Of a stretch of 64,000 nt of DNA, positions 43,605-53,060 are shown piece by piece. Location: the NCBI GenBank assembly GCA_041725935.1, contig JBGRQD010000008.1, positions 124,001 through 188,000 of the forward strand, read 5' to 3'. The notes under the pieces were generated by a model, which had not been told where the DNA came from, searched no databases, and saw only the letters and a list, made by a program, of their open reading frames with translations. The DNA comes from Marivita sp041725935. GTDB lineage: Bacteria > Pseudomonadota > Alphaproteobacteria > Rhodobacterales > Rhodobacteraceae. The position numbers and the translations under genes are program-made. Every line of letters begins with the position of its first letter. Position 1 is the stretch's first letter.

Positions 43605-44564
43605 TCAGGCGCGGTTGAGGCCCATCGCGTCAAGCAGGGCATTGACCGAGATCGCCGCCTCGGGGGGCACCAGCGCGGGTGGGTTTTCGCCTTCCAGAGC
43701 ATCGAGGAACGGCACGATGCCTTCGCCCGCGTCGAGCGGCGAGAGCGGGATCGGGTCGGATGGGTCGCCGGTGCCGCGCCGGGTGAGTGTCAGCCTGTCG
43801 TCGCTGATGCGCGCGGCACCTTCGGTTCCCACGAGGTCGATCTCGAACCGCATCTCGGTGTCGGTCCAGCCTGCCTCGATCACGCCTGTGGCCCCGTTTT
43901 CGAACGTGACCACCGCCGCGCCGTGATCATCGACGCGCCATCCCAGGGCGTTCCCGGTCACGGCAGAGCCGTGCGTGATCGGGCCGATCAGCCATTGCAG
44001 CATGTCGATGACATGCACGGCCTCGTCGACGAAGCCGTCATAGCAGGCCAGCTTTGGATCGGTCATCCAGCAGTCCAGATCCAGCCAATCGGCATAGCCG
44101 CCATCATGGGAAAACCGCATCCGGGCGGCGATGACGGATCCGATGTGGCCTGCGTCGAGCTCTGACTTGAGCCGTTGCAGCGCGGCGTTCGTGCGGAAGA
44201 AATAGCCGGTGTGAAGCAGCAGCCCGCGTTCCCTGGCACGCTCCGCGCAGCGTTGCGCGGACTCAAAGCCGCCGGCGAGCGGCTTTTCGGAAAAGACCGG
44301 CAGACCGACGTCGAGCGCGGCCAGGATGTCGGCCTCGTGATGGGCGGTTTCGCTGCAAACGACGGCCGCGGTGCAGCCGGTGCCCGCGATGCCGTCCAGA
44401 TCGGTCAGCGGGCGCGCGCCAAGGTCGGTGCAGAGCGTGTCGCGGCGATCCGGGTCGCGGTCGTGGACATGCGTCACGCGCCAGCCCTTGCGGTCGATAT
44501 GGCGCAGGTGATCGGGCAGGTGCACATGCGCCGCGCCGAGGAGAAGGAGTGTCTTGTCCGTCAT
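43605..44564 (-). CDS. Gfo/Idh/MocA-family oxidoreductase
   Basis: A 319-residue NAD(P)-dependent enzyme. The N-terminal dinucleotide fold (LLLLGAAHVHLPDHLR, without the classic GxGxxG) leads to FSEKPLAGG, the family's EKP motif, near residue 94; the C-terminal alpha/beta dimer domain holds DLDCWMTDPKLACYDGFVDEAVHVIDML with the catalytic Asp and His of the D...H pattern. It probably acts on a sugar or inositol. AAGGAGACACC precedes the ATG. It follows mscS and the SSS symporter gene in the same direction. Confidence 0.85.
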   Translation of the reverse strand: MTDKTLLLLGAAHVHLPDHLRHIDRKGWRVTHVHDRDPDRRDTLCTDLGARPLTDLDGIAGTGCTAAVVCSETAHHEADILAALDVGLPVFSEKPLAGGFESAQRCAERARERGLLLHTGYFFRTNAALQRLKSELDAGHIGSVIAARMRFSHDGGYADWLDLDCWMTDPKLACYDGFVDEAVHVIDMLQWLIGPITHGSAVTGNALGWRVDDHGAAVVTFENGATGVIEAGWTDTEMRFEIDLVGTEGAARISDDRLTLTRRGTGDPSDPIPLSPLDAGEGIVPFLDALEGENPPALVPPEAAISVNALLDAMGLNRA

Positions 44565-44579
44565 GTTGGTGTCTCCTTG

Positions 44580-45683
44580 TCAGGCCGCATCCGACGCCTG
44601 CCGGGGGGCCGTTGCCAGTTCGCCACGCAGACGTGGCAGCGCTTCGGGATAGGTCTGTTGCAGCCAGTCGATCAGCTTTTCGCGCACCTCGCAGCGCAGA
44701 TCCCATGCCTGCGGCGAGGTGCGCGCGCTCATCAATCCGCGCAGCGAGATGGTGTCCTTGTCGGTGTCGGTCACCTGAAGGTTGACCACCTGCCCGTCCC
44801 AATGCGGGGAGTTCTGCACGATCTCTTCAAGCTTGGCGCGGACCTCGGACACGGGGATGGTGTAATCCATGTACCAGAACACCGCGCCGATGATCGACGC
44901 GCTTTCTCGGGTCCAGTTCTGGAACGGCTTTTCGATGAAATAGCTCAACGGCACCACCATCCGCCGCCAGTCCCAGATGCGGACGACGACATAGGTGGCG
45001 AAGATTTCCTCGATCCAGCCCCATTCGCCTTCGACGATCACCACGTCGTCCAACCGGATCGGCTGGGTTATGGCGATCTGGATGCCCGCGATGAGATTGG
45101 TCAGCACGGGGCGCGCGGCAAGCCCGAGGATCAGACCGGCGGCCCCGGCGGAGGCAAAGAGGCTGACACCATAGGTGCGCACCGCCTCGAAGGTCAGCAG
45201 CACGGCCCCGGCGGTGAAGATCGCGAGCAGGATCGTCATCACCCGTCGCAGCACGCGCACCTGGGTGACAAATTTCCGCGCGACGAGGTTGTCGTCGGTG
45301 TCCATCCGGTGCTTGCGGATGGCACGGTCGCTGAAGTGGCGGGTCAGGATGATCGCGGTCCAGCCGATGAACACGATCAGTATCACGAGGAACAGGTGAC
45401 CCAACCCATTTTGCCAGCCGAACGGCAGATCGAGCTGCGGCACGGTGAGCGCCAGACCGGCAAGGATGAAGGCCAGCCGCGTCGGCCTGCGCGCGCGCCG
45501 CAAGAGCGATCCGACCATCCCGCTGTCGGTATCGGCAAAGCGGCGGACGATGCGAAAGATCACGAAATGCAGGCTGACGGAGACCAGGACGGCCCCCGCC
45601 AGGATCGCGATGGGCGCAACCCAGTCGGGCCAAGCGCCCGATGCGTTGCCCATCGAGATCAGGAATTGGCGCACCTGTTCCAT
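44580..45683 (-). CDS. MscS-family mechanosensitive channel (short form)
   Basis: A 367-residue channel with four to five N-terminal membrane segments and the MscS core: pore helix SLFASAGAAGLILGLAARPV-LTNL, then IVEGEWGWIEEI and IWDWRRMVVPLSYFIEKPFQNW. There is no large periplasmic domain, unlike the paralogue at 34003. ATG 45683 is 4 nt beyond the symporter stop; a TTG at 45695 is the alternative start. Coupling to an SSS symporter suggests paired uptake and release of an osmolyte. Confidence 0.88.
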   Translation of the reverse strand: MEQVRQFLISMGNASGAWPDWVAPIAILAGAVLVSVSLHFVIFRIVRRFADTDSGMVGSLLRRARRPTRLAFILAGLALTVPQLDLPFGWQNGLGHLFLVILIVFIGWTAIILTRHFSDRAIRKHRMDTDDNLVARKFVTQVRVLRRVMTILLAIFTAGAVLLTFEAVRTYGVSLFASAGAAGLILGLAARPVLTNLIAGIQIAITQPIRLDDVVIVEGEWGWIEEIFATYVVVRIWDWRRMVVPLSYFIEKPFQNWTRESASIIGAVFWYMDYTIPVSEVRAKLEEIVQNSPHWDGQVVNLQVTDTDKDTISLRGLMSARTSPQAWDLRCEVREKLIDWLQQTYPEALPRLRGELATAPRQASDAA

Positions 45684-45687
45684 GAGG

Positions 45688-47289
45688 TCAGGCAAACCAG
45701 ATCACGAAGCCCGCGGTTGCGATGACGAGCAGCCCTGCCCAAAGCGTGCGATCGGTCCAGAGGGGCGATTCGAACTTCGTGAACACCTCCTTTGCCTCGG
45801 ACCCCGACCAGACGAGATTGTCGATATCCTCTTTCGGGTCCTGCCGTGTCATTGCCGACAGACCGAGGTGGATCGCGATCCCCAGGAACATCATGATCGT
45901 TGACATGATCGTGTAGTGGATTTCCGGCAGTCCCCATTCTGCCCAGAGGCCGGTGACCTCTTTCAGGATAAAGAGCGGGATGCCCACGATCAGGCCGAAG
46001 AGAATGGTCCAGAACGCGCCAGTCCCGTTGAGCCACGGCACGAACAGGCCGAGGATGTAGACCACGACAATGGTCGGGATGATGTAGCTCAGCGAGGACT
46101 GGAAGTAGCTGAACAGCGACTCGAAGCCGGCAATCGACGGCGCATAGATCGCACCGAACACCATGACGACGCCCGTCACGACACGGCCCAGCCAGACCTG
46201 GCGATCTTCGCCGATGTTCCAGATCGGTTCGACGAAATCCTTGACCACAAGCGTCGAGGCCGAGTTGAGCGCGGAGTCGAGCGAGGACATGATCGCGGCG
46301 ATCAGGGCCGCCATGATGAGGCCGCGCACGCCGACCGGCATCAGTTCGAACGCGAGGGTCGGGAAAGCAAGGTCGGGGGTTTCCAGATCGGGATAAAGCT
46401 TGAGCGCGATCAGGCCCGGAAGGATCATCAGAAAGAGGTTCGGCAGCTTCAGAAAGCCCGCGAACAGCGCACCGACCTGGCCTTCCTTGAGGTTCTTCGC
46501 GCCGAGTGTGCGCTGCACCACGAACTGGTTGATTGTCCAGTAGTAGAAGCCTAGCAGCACCACACCCCAAAGACCGGTCCAAGGCAGGAAATCATCATTG
46601 GCGGGCAGGATCAGCTTGGTCTTTTCTTCGGGCACGTCGATGAAAAGCTCTTTCCATCCGCCGATCTCGTTCAGGCCGAGCCAGAACAGGATGGCGGCAG
46701 CGACGATCAGCAGGATCGCCTGAACCGTGTCGGTCACGACCACCGCCGACAGGCCGCCGAGGATGGTGTAGATGCCCGCGACCAGCGCAAGCACAGCCAC
46801 CGCCGTCCAGAGGTTGAGGTAGCCGGTCACGTTCGAAATGACCAAGCCGCCTGCGTAAAGCGCCCCGGCGGTGTCGATGAACATGATCGCAAGGATCGTG
46901 AACAGCGAAAAAGCCCGGCGGGACCGGACGTCGTAACGCCGTTCAAGAAACTCAGGCACGGTCGAGATTTCGGCCCGGAGGAAAGAGGGCAGGATGAAGA
47001 TCGCGAACAGGATCAGGACAAGCGCAGCAGTCCATTCATAGTTGAAGATCACCACACCGTTCGAATAGGCCCCGCCCATGAGGCCGACGAAACTTGACCC
47101 GGACATGTTGGAGGCGAAGAGCGAAAAGCCGATCAGATACCAAGGCAATGTGCGCCCCGCGAGAAAGTAGTTCTCGGATCCGCCTTCAAGTTTTTTGGAC
47201 ACGTAAATGCCGTGCGCCACGACGCCGACGAAATAGATAACGACAATCGTGTAGTCGATCCAACTGAGATCAAATTTCGCATCACCCAT
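45688..47289 (-). CDS. Sodium:solute symporter (SSS family, SGLT-like)
   Basis: A 533-residue symporter with about 14 membrane segments. SGLT-type signatures are NYFLAGRTLPWYLIGFSLFASNMSGSSFVG near the start, GFYYWTINQFVVQRTLGAKN in the middle and AALIAAIMSSLDSALNSAST, the last containing the Ser/Thr pair of the sodium site. It imports a sugar, sugar alcohol or related solute with sodium. ATG 47289 has AAGGA 8 nt upstream; the GTG just before it is less likely. The downstream Gfo/Idh/MocA enzyme could act on the imported solute. Confidence 0.92.
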   Translation of the reverse strand: MGDAKFDLSWIDYTIVVIYFVGVVAHGIYVSKKLEGGSENYFLAGRTLPWYLIGFSLFASNMSGSSFVGLMGGAYSNGVVIFNYEWTAALVLILFAIFILPSFLRAEISTVPEFLERRYDVRSRRAFSLFTILAIMFIDTAGALYAGGLVISNVTGYLNLWTAVAVLALVAGIYTILGGLSAVVVTDTVQAILLIVAAAILFWLGLNEIGGWKELFIDVPEEKTKLILPANDDFLPWTGLWGVVLLGFYYWTINQFVVQRTLGAKNLKEGQVGALFAGFLKLPNLFLMILPGLIALKLYPDLETPDLAFPTLAFELMPVGVRGLIMAALIAAIMSSLDSALNSASTLVVKDFVEPIWNIGEDRQVWLGRVVTGVVMVFGAIYAPSIAGFESLFSYFQSSLSYIIPTIVVVYILGLFVPWLNGTGAFWTILFGLIVGIPLFILKEVTGLWAEWGLPEIHYTIMSTIMMFLGIAIHLGLSAMTRQDPKEDIDNLVWSGSEAKEVFTKFESPLWTDRTLWAGLLVIATAGFVIWFA

Positions 47290-47595
47290 CACATCAATCC
47301 TTTCCTTCGATCGTTACTCCGGTCTCCGGGGGCGGTTCGATCTCGGGACAAAATGGCCGTCTGCCTGCATTCAACCGTCTGTCAGACCCGGCGCCGCAAT
47401 GCCGGTATGCGCGCCAAAATTGCTGTCGGTACAGTGTGAGAACAGGCGTTCCCGGCAACATCTCCATGATCCTTGCCCGCCACGTTTCCCGTGACCGAGG
47501 ATGTGACACTTCAACGCGATCCCGCGTGGCCGGTTTCAAAATGATGTGTAAATTATTTTTGCAACTTCGTGGCAGGTGAGGACGTTAGCGAGCGT
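47290..47595. other. Divergence-free intergenic stretch upstream of the symporter
   Basis: About 300 bp between the symporter start and the end of exoD. It must hold the symporter promoter, but no EcfG match is visible in either orientation and no gene is apparent. Confidence 0.5.
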
Positions 47596-48189
47596 TCAAA
47601 GAGACCCGGCAACGGTAACCAAGATGGCAGCTGCAGACGACATCATGACCAGTCCGAACACCGCAAATAACCCGTCCCGCAACAGCAAGGCCGTCGCGAA
47701 AAGCAACACGGCAGAGCCAAGAACCGAGGACGAAAAAGGCACGATCTCGAGGAACGGCATCGCGCCTCCACAGACGAGGCACAGCGTCTGGATCAGCTTT
47801 CGCCCCGGCCAACGCAGCAGCGGGTGGAACCGGTCGCGGGAGTGATGGTCGAGCCAACCGGCAACGCCGTGTACCCTTTGGATGGCATCGCGGGCGCGCT
47901 GACCTTCCAAAGAGCGCCGCACAAGAAACTGCGGCAGCCACAGCCGCCGCCTGCCCGCCACCATCTGGACGGAAATCGCGGCGATGGCGATGCCACAGGC
48001 CGACGAGAAAAGCGGAATGCCGCTGAGGGGTGACACGACCAGAAGTGCCGGCACCATCAGGATGGGCAGGAACGACTGCGTCCCAAAGGCCTCGATAATC
48101 TCGCCCACGTTGATCCTGTCCTGATCCGCAAGATCGGCAAGACGATCGACAATCTGGTTGACGCTGGTGGTTTGTGCAGGCTCGGACAT
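47596..48189 (-). CDS. exoD: ExoD-family membrane protein
   Basis: A 197-residue protein of the ExoD family: a charged N-terminal helix (LADLADQDRINVGEIIEAFGTQSF), the conserved LPILMVPALLVVSPLSGIPLFSSACG segment, an RRRLWLPQFLVRRSLEG linker and two C-terminal membrane segments. In Sinorhizobium exoD affects exopolysaccharide and alkali tolerance; the biochemical role is unknown. It has an exact EcfG promoter arranged back to back with that of trkH. Confidence 0.88.
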   Translation of the reverse strand: MSEPAQTTSVNQIVDRLADLADQDRINVGEIIEAFGTQSFLPILMVPALLVVSPLSGIPLFSSACGIAIAAISVQMVAGRRRLWLPQFLVRRSLEGQRARDAIQRVHGVAGWLDHHSRDRFHPLLRWPGRKLIQTLCLVCGGAMPFLEIVPFSSSVLGSAVLLFATALLLRDGLFAVFGLVMMSSAAAILVTVAGSL

Positions 48190-48222
48190 CGGGCGTTTCC
48201 GTATCTTTTTGATTTACGACCC

Positions 48223-48247
48223 AACGCCGCGTTGCCCCGGGCGTTCC
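48223..48247 (-). promoter_or_regulatory. EcfG-type stress promoter, exact match, exoD
   Basis: Minus strand GGAAC (48247-48243), 16 nt, CGTT (48226-48223), 34 nt before the exoD ATG. Confidence 0.87.
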
Positions 48248-48253
48248 CCAGTC

Positions 48254-48278
48254 GGAACGGATCGACTTTGGCCGCGTT
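48254..48278 (+). promoter_or_regulatory. EcfG-type stress promoter, exact match, trkH
   Basis: GGAAC (48254-48258), 16 nt, CGTT (48275-48278), 30 nt before the trkH ATG. Its -35 box is 7 bp from the -35 box of the divergent exoD promoter. Confidence 0.87.
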
Positions 48279-48307
48279 CAGCTATTGCGGCGAGAGGGCA
48301 AAGGATC

Positions 48308-49759
48308 ATGAACAATTCGCGGGGTCAGGCCAGCACCAGCTGGCAAGCCCGTCCGGTTACGGTTCTTAAGGCGGTCCTGTCTCACGGACATCTTCTTGCC
48401 GCGGTCATGGCCGTGCCGTTGGGTGTCGCGATCATCGAGCAGCACTGGATCTTGTCATTGGCTTTGGCCGGGCCAACGATGGTCTGCGCGGCCTCGGCGC
48501 TGGTCAGTATGCGCTATGGCGCACCAGAGGACCTGCGTGAAATCGAGGCGGTGTGCACCTTGGTGGCGCTTTTTGCGCTGTTGTCGATATTGCCGGTCCC
48601 CGCCTTCATGGTGCTTGACATGGGCCCTCATGACGCGGTTTTCGAAGCGGTCTCAGGGGTCACATCGACCGGACTGACTGTAGCGCAGGGGACGATGGAC
48701 TGGCCCTTTGCCGGGCATATCCTGCGCGGTTGGCTGCAATGGGTCGGCGGTTTTGCCATCGCGGTTGCTGGTGTGGCGCTGTTGCTGGGGCCGGGATCAG
48801 CTGCCAGCGCGATGGGAAGCGTCGGCATCGACGACCGGGACCTTTTGAGATCGACGCGGACGCAAGCCCGTGACCTGTTAATTGTCTATGCTGTCATTAC
48901 GGCGGTCGCCATTATTGCGCTGGTCGTGCTGTTGCCGAGCTGGCAGGAGGGCATCGCCGTGGCGCTGGCGGCGGTATCGACTGGGGGCTTCACCCCGAGG
49001 CCGGACAGCCTCGCCAGCTATTCGGCGACGGCACAGGTGGTCACGATCCTGATCTGCATGTCGTCGGCGGTATCGCTGATTGCCTATGTCTACCTGCGGT
49101 CGCAGGACTGGCGCGGGGCGCTTGAGCATAGCGAGATCGCGTCCTTCACGGGCTTTGCCCTGGCCGGGCTGGCCTGCGTCGGCGTGGTCATGACCCTGAC
49201 CGGTGCGGCGTCTTGGGCGGCAATCCGCGATGCGATGCTCAATTTCCTGAGCGGTCTGAGCACGGCGGGCTTCTCGACCGCGCCGATCGCGACCGAGCCG
49301 CCGTATCTTGCGCTTGTGCTGCTTGCGATGGTCATCGGCGGCGGGGTTGGATCGACCGCGGGCGGGATCAAGTTCGACCGGGTGCTGACGCTGGCGGCGA
49401 TGGTTCGGCTGTCGCTCTTGCGGCTGCGCATTCCGCCCCGCGCGGTGACCAGTCTGCGCAACGGGCGAACCAAGGTTCCGGCGGATCGAGTGATCTCGAT
49501 CGCGGCGGTGGTTTTCTGCTACGCGGTGTCGGCGCTTCTGTTCTGGATGGTGTTCCTGCTGTCCGGAGAGCCGCCGCTCGCATCGCTGTTCGAGGTCATT
49601 TCTGCCCTGTCCACCGTTGGACTGTCGTCGGGGCTGACCGGGCCGGACATGCAGGCCCATCTGAAATACGTGCTGATCGCCGCCATGTTGCTGGGGCGAT
49701 TGGAATTTCTTGCACTCTTGCTGGCACTGTCGCCCGGCACCTGGATCAAACGGAGTTAA
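48308..49759 (+). CDS. trkH: TrkH-type potassium channel subunit
   Basis: A 483-residue potassium transporter with the four pore loops of the SKT superfamily, each with its filter glycine: TSTGLT, STGGFT, STAGFS and STVGLS, spread from about residue 120 to 435. AGGATC stands before ATG 48308; the frame upstream to 48158 overlaps the exoD promoter and is not used. It works with the TrkA protein encoded 3 nt downstream. Potassium uptake is a first response to osmotic upshift, which fits the stress promoter. Confidence 0.92.
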   Translation: MNNSRGQASTSWQARPVTVLKAVLSHGHLLAAVMAVPLGVAIIEQHWILSLALAGPTMVCAASALVSMRYGAPEDLREIEAVCTLVALFALLSILPVPAFMVLDMGPHDAVFEAVSGVTSTGLTVAQGTMDWPFAGHILRGWLQWVGGFAIAVAGVALLLGPGSAASAMGSVGIDDRDLLRSTRTQARDLLIVYAVITAVAIIALVVLLPSWQEGIAVALAAVSTGGFTPRPDSLASYSATAQVVTILICMSSAVSLIAYVYLRSQDWRGALEHSEIASFTGFALAGLACVGVVMTLTGAASWAAIRDAMLNFLSGLSTAGFSTAPIATEPPYLALVLLAMVIGGGVGSTAGGIKFDRVLTLAAMVRLSLLRLRIPPRAVTSLRNGRTKVPADRVISIAAVVFCYAVSALLFWMVFLLSGEPPLASLFEVISALSTVGLSSGLTGPDMQAHLKYVLIAAMLLGRLEFLALLLALSPGTWIKRS

Positions 49760-49762
49760 AGT

Positions 49763-50443
49763 ATGCGCATCGTCGTAGTTGGAGCATCGCGGTTCGGACA
49801 GGCCACCACCCGTCAACTTCTGGACAAGGGACACGAGGTCGTTCTGATCGACAGCAACCGCAGCCGGCTTGAGAGTCTGGAAGAAGTTCTGGACTGTGGG
49901 ATGCTGCATGGCGACGGGTCGCTGCCGTCGATCCAGCGCGAAGCGTTCGGGGATCATGCCGATGCGCTGGTGCTGCTGACCAACAGTGACGACGTCAACA
50001 TCCTCGCTGCCGCGGTCGGGCAGTCCATCGGCTTCGAACGTGTGTTGCCACAGATCGTCCGCGAAGAGCTGATCTCGGTCTGCGAGGAGCTCGGGCTGGA
50101 GGACCTGATCGCGCCGCATTCGCGCGTTGCCAGGTCCATCGTGAGGCTGCTGGAAGACAATGACGACGCCGCGATGGAGCTGCGCTTTCACAAGGGCTTG
50201 CAGATGGTGGGATACCAGATCCCTGCCCGGCTTGACGGCAAGACCGTGGGCGATCTCGACCTTCCCGAACGCTGCCGCGCCATCGGGATCGCGCGAGGTG
50301 AGGACGAGGATCTGGTGAGCGAAGACACCGAATTGCACAGCGAAGACAAGCTTGTCCTGCTGGTCGATGAGAACGTCAAATCAGAACTCGATGCCTATTT
50401 CAGCAAAGATGAGGAGAGCAACGAAAACAAGGCTGAGAGCTGA
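49763..50443 (+). CDS. trkA: TrkA-type potassium uptake regulatory subunit
   Basis: A 226-residue cytoplasmic RCK protein: Rossmann RCK_N domain (1-130; VVVGASRFGQATTRQLLDKG and the acidic strand end LIDSN for the adenine nucleotide) and an RCK_C domain (about 140-212; GYQIPARLDGKTVGDLDLP). The usual GxGxxG is GASRFG. It gates TrkH by nucleotide binding. The C-terminus is acidic. It is cotranscribed with trkH. Confidence 0.92.
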   Translation: MRIVVVGASRFGQATTRQLLDKGHEVVLIDSNRSRLESLEEVLDCGMLHGDGSLPSIQREAFGDHADALVLLTNSDDVNILAAAVGQSIGFERVLPQIVREELISVCEELGLEDLIAPHSRVARSIVRLLEDNDDAAMELRFHKGLQMVGYQIPARLDGKTVGDLDLPERCRAIGIARGEDEDLVSEDTELHSEDKLVLLVDENVKSELDAYFSKDEESNENKAES

Positions 50444-50495
50444 GCGCGCTTGGCTCCTGGTGCAGTTCCACAAGCCAAAACGGGGTAAAAAATTT

Positions 50496-50520
50496 GGAAC
50501 CATGTGATTGCGGCGCGGTT
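50496..50520 (+). promoter_or_regulatory. EcfG-like promoter, one mismatch, dehydrogenase-oxidase operon
   Basis: GGAAC (50496-50500), 16 nt, GGTT (50517-50520), 34 nt before the ATG at 50555. It is the only promoter candidate seen for the eight-gene operon up to 58872. Confidence 0.5.
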
Positions 50521-50554
50521 TTTTTCTAAACGCAACACATCGGAGAATTTCCCC

Positions 50555-51268
50555 ATGCCGCAGTTTTCGCGCCGTGCCGTTCTAACCCAGATCGGGGCCA
50601 CCGGACTTGTTGCTGCCCTTCCCCGAAATGCCGTCGCGCAAAACGCCTATGCCGAGCTTGACGACGTTCCCTGGTTCTTTCTGACTGACACCGAAGCGCG
50701 GTTCCTTGCGGCTTTCTGTGACGTGTTGATCCCCGAAGACGACTTTCCCAGCGCCAGCCAAGCCGGGGTCGTGGATTTCATCGACCTGCAACTGGCCGCC
50801 GGTTACGGCAACGGGGCCGGGCTTTACATGAAGGGGCCGTTCCGCGAAGGCACGCCGGAACAGGGCTATCAGGCCGAGATGGTCCCCGCAGAGCTGATCC
50901 GCAATTTCATCGCGGGCGCGCTGGAGCAGGGGCAAGACCTTGCCATCTTCGATTCCGACCGGCGCGAAACGGTTGTGCGTGAGTTCTCTGAGACCGCCCA
51001 GACCGTTGGGAACACCGACGCGCAGATGGTGTTCGAGGAAATTTGGGCGCTGACCAAGGAAGGCTATTTCGGCGATCCGCTTTATGGCGGCAACCGCGAT
51101 TACGCGGGGTGGCAGATGGTCGGCTTTCCGGGTGCGCATGCCTATTACACCGAGTTCGTCGGCAAGAACATGCAGTTCGACGCGCCGCCCAAGGGCATCG
51201 GCCATATTCCCGGAACCAACCGCTCAGCGTCCATGGGGGCCAGCGCGATCAACAGGAAGGGCGGCTGA
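50555..51268 (+). CDS. Gluconate 2-dehydrogenase subunit 3 family protein, Tat-exported
   Basis: A 237-residue protein with a twin-arginine signal (SRRAVLTQIGATGLVAALP) and the subunit-3 domain (FLTDTEARFLAAFCDVLIPEDDFPSASQAGVVDFIDLQLAAGYG). It is the export partner and small subunit of the flavoprotein encoded 1 nt downstream. CGGAGA lies 9 nt before the ATG. First gene of the operon that runs on into the caa3 oxidase. Confidence 0.9.
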   Translation: MPQFSRRAVLTQIGATGLVAALPRNAVAQNAYAELDDVPWFFLTDTEARFLAAFCDVLIPEDDFPSASQAGVVDFIDLQLAAGYGNGAGLYMKGPFREGTPEQGYQAEMVPAELIRNFIAGALEQGQDLAIFDSDRRETVVREFSETAQTVGNTDAQMVFEEIWALTKEGYFGDPLYGGNRDYAGWQMVGFPGAHAYYTEFVGKNMQFDAPPKGIGHIPGTNRSASMGASAINRKGG

Positions 51269-51269
51269 G

Positions 51270-53048
51270 ATGGTCACCGAATTGCCAAGGACCGATGTCG
51301 TGATCGTGGGTGCGGGCTGGACCGGGCTTGCGGCGGCCTATGAGCTGGCCAATGCCGGGCAGCGCTGCGTGGTGCTCGAACGCGGAGGATGGCGGCACTC
51401 CGTCACCAGTTTCGGTGCGCCCGAGGAACATGACGAGCTGAAATATGCCCGCCGCAAGGAACACATGATCGACACCCCGATCAAGACGCTGAGTTTCCGC
51501 AATGACAGGTCCGAGACCGCCTTGCCGCTGCGGCGCTTGGGCTCGTTCCTGCCGGGCAAGGGCTTGGGTGGTGCCGGGATTCACTGGAACGGGCAGCTTT
51601 GGCGGCCTTTGCCCAGCGATCTGAACATGGCGTCGCATTACACCGAACGCTACGGGGCCGAGATCCTGGACGGATTGTCGGTACAGGATTGGGGCGTTTC
51701 CTACGACGAGCTGGAGCCGCATCTGGATTTCTTCGACCGCGTCTGCGGCACCGCCGGGAAGGCGGGCAACCTGAACGGCGAGATGGTGGAGGGCGGCAAT
51801 CCCTTCGAGGGCGCCCGCAGTGCCGACTACCCGACCCCGCCGATGAAAAGCTCGCCGCCGCAGGATATCTTCCGACAGACGGCGCAGCAGATGGGGTATC
51901 ACCCGTTCCAGATGCCGTCGGCCAACGTGACCGAGGCTTACAAGAATCCCTATGGCGCGCAGCTTCATCCCTGCACCTATTGCGGGTTCTGCGAACGTTT
52001 CGGCTGTGGCTACATGGCCAAGGCCGATCCGATCATCTGCATTTACGACGTCCTCAAAGATCACGAGAATTTCGAGCTGCGCACCGACACGCACGTGTTG
52101 CGTGTCGAGAAATCGGCGGATGGCAAGACGGCTACCGGCGTGACCTATATCGACGCCGACGGGCGCGAGGTGTTCCAACCTGCCGATACCGTTTGCCTCA
52201 ATGCTTATGCGCTGTGGAACGTGCACCTGATGCTGGTGAGCGGTCTGGGCACGCCCTATGACCCCGAAACCGGAACCGGCACGGTGGGGCGGAACTATTC
52301 CTACCAGACGCTGGCCTCGGCTTCGGTGTTCTTCGACAAGGAGGTCTGGTCCAACCCTTTCATGGGTGCCGGGGCGATGGGTGTCACCATCGACGACTTT
52401 AACGGCGACAATTTCGATCACACCGATCTGGGTTTTGTCGGCGGCGGCTATATCAGCGCGACGCAGACCAATGGCCGGCCGATCAACTACAACCCGACGC
52501 CGCCCGGCACGCCAAGCTGGGGCCGCGAATGGAAACGCGCGGTGCGGGACAATTACCTGCACCATATCGGACTGACGGTGCATGGCTCGTCAATGTCGAC
52601 GCCGCAGAACTATCTCGACCTTGATCCAACCTATGTGGACGATTACGGCCAACCGCTTTTGCGCATGACCTTCGATTTCCCGGACAACGACCGCCGGATG
52701 TCGGCCTACGTGCTGTCCAAGGCCGAGGAGATCGCCCGCAACATGGATCACGTCACCGAGGTAAGCACCGTGAACCGTGCTGCTGAGGGTGCCAAATATT
52801 CAGTCGTGCCGTACCAGACGACGCATAATGTTGGCGGGTCCGTTATCGGCACCGATCCAACCACCAGTGTCGTCAACCGCTTCGGGCAGATGTGGGACCA
52901 TCACAACGTGTTCGTATTTGGGGCCAGCCTGTTCCCGCAGAACCTTGGCTACAACCCGACCGGACCGCTGATGGGGCTGGCGTATTGGACGCTGGATCAC
53001 ATGAAAAACGATTACCTGACCAACCCCCGCCCGCTGATGGACGCCTGA
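51270..53048 (+). CDS. GMC-family dehydrogenase flavoprotein (gluconate 2-dehydrogenase type)
   Basis: A 592-residue catalytic subunit. FAD fold VVIVGAGWTGLAAAYELANAG is at residues 10-30. A Cys cluster CTYCGFCERFGC (C235, C238, C241, C246) suggests an iron-sulfur centre as in this subfamily. The C-terminal GMC region includes THNVGGSVIGTDPTTSVVN and FGASLFPQNLGYNPTGPLMG. It lacks a signal peptide and should travel with the Tat-bearing small subunit. By family it oxidises gluconate or another sugar acid or polyol in the periplasm, passing electrons to the cytochrome encoded next. Confidence 0.9.
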   Translation: MVTELPRTDVVIVGAGWTGLAAAYELANAGQRCVVLERGGWRHSVTSFGAPEEHDELKYARRKEHMIDTPIKTLSFRNDRSETALPLRRLGSFLPGKGLGGAGIHWNGQLWRPLPSDLNMASHYTERYGAEILDGLSVQDWGVSYDELEPHLDFFDRVCGTAGKAGNLNGEMVEGGNPFEGARSADYPTPPMKSSPPQDIFRQTAQQMGYHPFQMPSANVTEAYKNPYGAQLHPCTYCGFCERFGCGYMAKADPIICIYDVLKDHENFELRTDTHVLRVEKSADGKTATGVTYIDADGREVFQPADTVCLNAYALWNVHLMLVSGLGTPYDPETGTGTVGRNYSYQTLASASVFFDKEVWSNPFMGAGAMGVTIDDFNGDNFDHTDLGFVGGGYISATQTNGRPINYNPTPPGTPSWGREWKRAVRDNYLHHIGLTVHGSSMSTPQNYLDLDPTYVDDYGQPLLRMTFDFPDNDRRMSAYVLSKAEEIARNMDHVTEVSTVNRAAEGAKYSVVPYQTTHNVGGSVIGTDPTTSVVNRFGQMWDHHNVFVFGASLFPQNLGYNPTGPLMGLAYWTLDHMKNDYLTNPRPLMDA

Positions 53049-53060
53049 AGGAGACCCGAC

